Shown: in pieces, positions 5,606-7,839 of the stretch
Layout: every line of letters begins with the position of its first letter
Position numbering within the stretch: position 1 is the first letter of the stretch
From: Nitrososphaera sp.
GTDB lineage: Archaea > Thermoproteota > Nitrososphaeria > Nitrososphaerales > Nitrososphaeraceae
DNA length: 7,839 nt
Direction of reading: 5' to 3'
Assembly: GCA_025929855.1 (NCBI GenBank)
Contig: JAICPK010000038.1
Coordinates: forward strand, 1-7,839
The notes under the pieces: model-generated
The model's input: only the letters and a program-made list of their open reading frames with translations
What the model was told of the DNA's origin: nothing
Databases searched by the model: none
Position numbers and translations under genes: made by a program

Positions 5606-5805
5606 ACGTAGAAAACTCTTCAAGACTATGGTTGAAGAAGGGGTTTATTTGAAGCACATTCTAGGTTCTTCAATTGTAATTATCCAAGATAGTAGGCACT
5701 CCTCAGTCATAATGTTTTACTTTATACAATCAAATTGCTGTAGGGATATTAGTCAAAATAAAGGTAAGTGAAAACAGGGAGTCCTCAAGCTTGACGTACA
5801 AGCTC
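5606..5805. other. non-coding stretch with alternative hairpins
   Basis: This AT-rich 200-base gap lies between two convergent small genes. Starting 12 bases after the zinc-ribbon stop, TCTTCAA (5617-5623), TTGAAGAA (5632-5639), TTGAAG (5649-5654) and TTCTTCAA (5666-5673) can pair in mutually exclusive ways. A TATA-like ACTTTATAC (5719-5727) appears on the plus strand with no convincing gene after it. No tRNA or conserved RNA was recognised. Confidence 0.4.
5755..5804 (-). terminator. candidate terminator of the acidic-protein gene
   Basis: Just past the minus-strand stop (5806-5808) lies a 6-bp stem, AGCTTG/CAAGCT (5788-5793 with 5799-5804, 5-base loop). Downstream on the minus strand comes a T-rich tract with two TTTT runs (plus-strand AAAA at 5755-5758 and 5771-5774). 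Stem and U tract are not adjacent, so this is weak. Confidence 0.3.
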
Positions 5806-5940
5806 TCAAGTTTGTATAGTTCTTAGAGTCAGATACAACTTGGCGCCTTCATCTTCGTCGCCAAACTCATCTTCCTCCTCCTCTTCGTTAAACTCTTCAT
5901 CAAAATTGTCGTCAAAGTTATTATCGTCTTCTTCGGACAT
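5806..5940 (-). CDS. small hyperacidic protein, 44 aa
   Basis: The product begins MSEEDDNNFDDNFDEEF. Of its 44 residues 20 are Asp or Glu, all within residues 3-31, against two basic residues (Lys34, Arg40). Phenylalanines punctuate the acidic stretch about every four to eight residues (F9, F13, F17, F26). The end, AKLYLTLRTIQT, is a short amphipathic beta or helical segment. No family is recognised. Such proteins can mimic nucleic acid or bind basic partners such as RNA polymerase, ribosomal or chromatin proteins, but that is speculation. Support for a real gene: ATG start, a good TATA box (minus-strand TTTATAA, 5972-5978) 35 bases upstream giving a leader of about 8 bases, and strong acidic codon bias in one frame only. 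It is short enough to be missed by standard gene finders. Confidence 0.68.
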   Translation of the reverse strand: MSEEDDNNFDDNFDEEFNEEEEEDEFGDEDEGAKLYLTLRTIQT

Positions 5941-5952
5941 GGTTGACTGAGG

Positions 5953-5978
5953 TTAATCCACTGAACACTTGTTATAAA
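5953..5978 (-). promoter_or_regulatory. promoter of the acidic-protein gene
   Basis: Minus-strand TTTATAA (5972-5978) is a good TATA box, predicting a start near 5948. A GGATTAA element (5953-5959) lies between box and start codon. No ribosome binding site is visible in the short leader. Confidence 0.5.
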
Positions 5979-6006
5979 TTTTATCAGCTAGTTTTTCGTG
6001 GACTCT

Positions 6007-6165
6007 TTACTTGTCCACCTTTTGCCTAACAGTCACCATGCAAGTGCAAATGGACACAGTGCACCGCTTTATCTGCCCCTTATCCTGAGGCAAGCTTGTC
6101 ACTATCTGCGTGTGAAGCTCCTGAGGGTGGAGACATTTAGTACATAGGGGATCGTTGTATGGCAA
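6007..6165 (-). CDS. small Cys-rich putative zinc-binding protein, 52 aa
   Basis: The product begins MPYNDPLCTKCLHPQELHT. It has a CxxC knuckle (Cys8, Cys11) near the N-terminus and a second cluster CTVSICTC (Cys35, Cys40, Cys42) after a polar linker, plus two histidines (13, 18). This spacing fits a small zinc-binding fold, though with a non-standard second knuckle (C-x4-C-x-C). No family is recognised. The start is TTG at 6165: an in-frame TAA lies three codons upstream and there is no ATG. A TATA box (TTAATACC on the minus strand, 6190-6197) is centred 28 bases upstream, the same element and spacing as at the TTG gene at 3090. It precedes the acidic-protein gene on the same strand with a 66-base gap. 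Too short for standard ORF cut-offs. Confidence 0.62.
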   Translation of the reverse strand: MPYNDPLCTKCLHPQELHTQIVTSLPQDKGQIKRCTVSICTCMVTVRQKVDK

Positions 6166-6172
6166 CTGCCGT

Positions 6173-6205
6173 AATTATATACTCCCTGAGGTATTAAGCT
6201 AATCC
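6173..6205 (-). promoter_or_regulatory. promoter of the Cys-rich protein gene
   Basis: Minus-strand GGATTAGCTTAATACC (6190-6205) combines a BRE-position purine stretch with a TATA box, 24 bases before the TTG. It matches 13 of 16 positions of the element ahead of the 3090 gene. A second TATA-like stretch, GTATATAATT (6173-6182), is too close to the TTG to serve it directly. Confidence 0.5.
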
Positions 6206-6212
6206 AGTCAGC

Positions 6213-6246
6213 TTTTTATAGCCAGGAAATAATTTCATGAAATTAT
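6213..6246 (+). promoter_or_regulatory. promoter with perfect 18-bp palindrome (candidate operator)
   Basis: TTTTTATA (6213-6220) is a TATA box about 30 bases before the ATG at 6247. Between box and ATG, ATAATTTCATGAAATTAT (6229-6246) is a perfect 18-bp palindrome that covers the expected transcription start. A dimeric regulator bound here would block initiation. I see no regulator gene encoded next to it that could be named as the partner. Confidence 0.55.
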
Positions 6247-6453
6247 ATGGGCCGAGTAGACAAGGGCATCAACTGCAGTGTCGATAACTGTGGGAACCAG
6301 GCTGAGCGCTCGATGAGCGGAATTAAGGCCGGTATGGCCCCAGATCTGGGATTGGGCGGTAGCAAGAGGGTCTATCTCTGCAGAGATCATTATAAAGAAT
6401 GGAAAAAACTTACCAAGGAAGACAGGGAAAACGAAAGGGCCAGATGGGCTTAA
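6247..6453 (+). CDS. small Cys/His putative zinc-binding protein, 68 aa
   Basis: The product begins MGRVDKGINCSVDNCGNQAE. Cys10-x4-Cys15 and Cys45-x2-His48 (CRDH) form a plausible four-ligand zinc site joined by a Gly-rich loop (GIKAGMAPDLGLGG, 25-38). The C-terminal third is a strongly charged helix (YKEWKKLTKEDRENERARW). The layout suggests a compact treble-clef-like zinc finger with a basic/acidic helix, suited to nucleic-acid or ribosome binding; this is inference. The ATG is supported by a TATA box about 30 bases upstream and directly follows an 18-bp palindrome. The out-of-frame ATG at 6237 lies inside that palindrome. It ends 34 bases before thrS on the same strand, but thrS has its own TATA box. 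Confidence 0.8.
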   Translation: MGRVDKGINCSVDNCGNQAERSMSGIKAGMAPDLGLGGSKRVYLCRDHYKEWKKLTKEDRENERARWA

Positions 6454-6454
6454 A

Positions 6455-6487
6455 TTAGATATAAGATTAGGATTAGGATTAGGATAT
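6455..6487 (+). promoter_or_regulatory. thrS promoter with TATA box and GATTAG tandem repeat
   Basis: AGATATAA (6457-6464) is centred 27-28 bases before the thrS ATG, fitting a leaderless transcript. The spacer between box and ATG is almost entirely the tandem hexamer repeat at 6465-6485. A ribosome site is not evident beyond a weak AGGA next to the ATG. Confidence 0.55.
6465..6485 (+). repeat. tandem hexamer (GATTAG) x 3.5
   Basis: Three exact GATTAG units (6465-6470, 6471-6476, 6477-6482) followed by GAT. The array lies in non-coding DNA between the stop of the 68-residue gene and the thrS start codon. Confidence 0.9.
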
Positions 6488-7839
6488 ATGCGACTGCTGC
6501 AGCTCCATTCAGATTTTATTGAATATGAGCCAATTGAAAAGGAGATCAGGGATGCTGAAGAAATCGTGTCCAAATCTAACATCCGGCTCGAAGATTTGGT
6601 GGTAGCTTTTATAGCAGTTGAGAACAGAGACGATGAAAGCGTTGCCAAGACAGCAGTAGATGAGATAAAGAAATATCTTGACATGGTCAAGAGCAGCCGC
6701 ATACTAATTTATCCTTACGCTCATCTGAGCTCAGACCTTGCGCCACCGACCCTTGCAATTGATATCATCAAATCTGTTGAAAGTTTCGCCAAGGGATCGA
6801 TAAACCAAGTCTACCGCGCGCCTTTTGGGTGGACAAAGTCGTTTAACATCAAGGTAAAGGGCCATCCTCTGGCTGAGAGCTCTAAGGAGATTTCAAAGCA
6901 GGAGGAGGAAGAGGAGGAGCATAACCATGCTGACCTATTGCATAGAGAAAAGGAATCATCTGCACTCAAGGATGAGGAAAAATTACAGTCATTTTGGTAC
7001 ATCGCGCAGCCCGGCGGACAGATGACTCCTGTCAGTAAATACAACTTCAAAAAACAAGACCAGAATCTTCAGATGCTAGTAAACTATGAAACAGCAAAGA
7101 ACAGAGCAGTCAATGAACATCCCGCACACGTCCGGCTGATGAAGAAATTGGCGATAGCCGATTACGAACCTGCATCAGATGCTGGTAATATTCGCTTCTA
7201 TCCAAAAGGCCGGCTTATGAAGTCGCTTATCGAGCAATATGTCACAAGGCGGGTAATGGAATATGGTGGAATTGAGGTCGAAACACCCATAATGTATGAC
7301 ACCAAGCACCCTTCGCTTCAGAGCTACTTCAACAGGTTTCCTGCAAGGCAATACAGCATCACTTCTGACAACAAACAGCTATTTTTGCGCTTTGCTGCCT
7401 GCTTTGGCCAGTTTCTGATGGCCAAGGACTTCAATATATCGTACAAGCATCTACCTGTGAAATTATACGAATTGACAAGATACTCATTTAGACGCGAAAA
7501 AAGTGGTGAGTTAGTAGGCTTGCGACGATTGCGGGCATTCACTATGCCTGATTGTCACGCACTTTGCAGAGACTTGGATCAGGCAAAGGAGGAGTTTATC
7601 AAGCGCTTTGAGCTGTCAATAAGCGTGCTCAACGATCTTGGCCTAACAATCAAAGATGTGGAAATGGCCATAAGATTCACAGAGGACTTTTACAATGAGA
7701 ATAAAGACTTCCTAACTGAACTTATCAACAGGTTTGGCAAGCCGGTGCTAGTTGAAACATGGAAGGAGCGCTTCTTTTACTTCACACTCAAGTGGGAGTT
7801 CAATTTCATCGACGGCCTTGGCAAGGCATCAGCTCTCTC
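6488..7839 (+). CDS. thrS: threonyl-tRNA synthetase, archaeal type (3' end outside window)
   Basis: ThrRS charges tRNA-Thr. The 450 complete residues visible begin MRLLQLHSDFIEYE, matching the archaeal N-terminal editing domain (DTD-like fold, removes mischarged Ser) as in Pyrococcus. HLSS (79-82), FGWTKSF (113-119, Lys117) and KGHPLAE (124-130, Glu130) are its pocket motifs. A linker (about 131-165) carries six consecutive Glu followed by HNH. The class II catalytic core follows: motif 1 around GGIEVETPIMYD (260-271), the zinc ligand Cys305 in RFAACFG, motif 2 with FRREKSG to LRAFTMPDCH (334-357), where His357 is the expected second zinc ligand. Motif 3, the third zinc ligand and the anticodon-binding domain lie beyond the window. 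The ATG is supported by homology to the N-terminus and by a TATA box 27-28 bases upstream. No stop is reached. Confidence 0.96.
   Translation, partial: MRLLQLHSDFIEYEPIEKEIRDAEEIVSKSNIRLEDLVVAFIAVENRDDESVAKTAVDEIKKYLDMVKSSRILIYPYAHLSSDLAPPTLAIDIIKSVESFAKGSINQVYRAPFGWTKSFNIKVKGHPLAESSKEISKQEEEEEEHNHADLLHREKESSALKDEEKLQSFWYIAQPGGQMTPVSKYNFKKQDQNLQMLVNYETAKNRAVNEHPAHVRLMKKLAIADYEPASDAGNIRFYPKGRLMKSLIEQYVTRRVMEYGGIEVETPIMYDTKHPSLQSYFNRFPARQYSITSDNKQLFLRFAACFGQFLMAKDFNISYKHLPVKLYELTRYSFRREKSGELVGLRRLRAFTMPDCHALCRDLDQAKEEFIKRFELSISVLNDLGLTIKDVEMAIRFTEDFYNENKDFLTELINRFGKPVLVETWKERFFYFTLKWEFNFIDGLGKASAL

Noticed and set aside
5628..5771. 47-codon plus-strand ORF after the zinc-ribbon gene, with a faint TATA-like stretch upstream
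   Set aside because: Its composition is not protein-like and no motif is visible. The hairpin-forming segments run through it. Not supportable without conservation.
6084..6191. CCTGAGG occurring three times in about 107 bp
   Set aside because: Two of the three copies lie within coding sequence and spacing is irregular; probably chance.
6235..6702. 155-aa minus-strand ORF
   Set aside because: It lies antisense to the 68-aa Cys/His gene and the conserved ThrRS N-terminus and has a Ser-rich, antisense-like composition.

Overview
The window reads as a moderate-GC archaeal chromosome, most likely an ammonia-oxidising Thaumarchaeon (Nitrososphaerota) of the Nitrososphaera type. This is an inference. 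It rests on a threonyl-tRNA synthetase with the archaeal DTD-like editing domain, a short archaeal adenylosuccinate synthetase, a DUF373 membrane protein, and TATA-like boxes sitting 25-30 bp upstream of start codons with no ribosome site (leaderless transcripts), several of them TTG. No mobile element, CRISPR array, tRNA or rRNA was found.

Layout. Positions 2-1027 hold the 3' part of a DUF373 multi-pass membrane protein. A 55-residue orphan ORF (1056-1223) follows, then a Nudix hydrolase of the diadenosine tetraphosphatase type (1266-1700). The minus strand then carries orotidine 5'-phosphate decarboxylase (1683-2417), translationally coupled to an upstream unknown gene (2410-3090). A short divergent promoter leads to a 100-residue unknown (3151-3453), which converges on purA (3445-4452, minus). 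Divergent from purA is a 150-residue helical unknown (4529-4981). It ends base-to-base against a YggX-like zinc/iron protein with a natural histidine tail (4982-5257, minus).

From 5.4 to 6.5 kb lies a cluster of four very small proteins, most with their own promoter: a 54-residue zinc ribbon (+), a 44-residue hyperacidic protein (-), a 52-residue Cys-rich protein (-) and a 68-residue Cys/His protein (+). Two of them are too short for usual gene finders. The window ends inside thrS (6488 to the edge).

Working together. The recognisable genes are housekeeping: UMP synthesis (pyrF), AMP synthesis (purA), dinucleotide clean-up (Nudix) and threonine charging (thrS). The less ordinary content is the small metal-binding protein cluster and the regulatory DNA. 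That DNA includes a perfect 18-bp palindrome at one start site, a GATTAG tandem repeat inside the thrS promoter, a shared 16-nt promoter element ahead of two leaderless TTG genes, and three convergent gene pairs with no intergenic space, whose likely T-run terminators lie inside the opposing genes. I see no convincing novel multi-gene defence or metabolic system.
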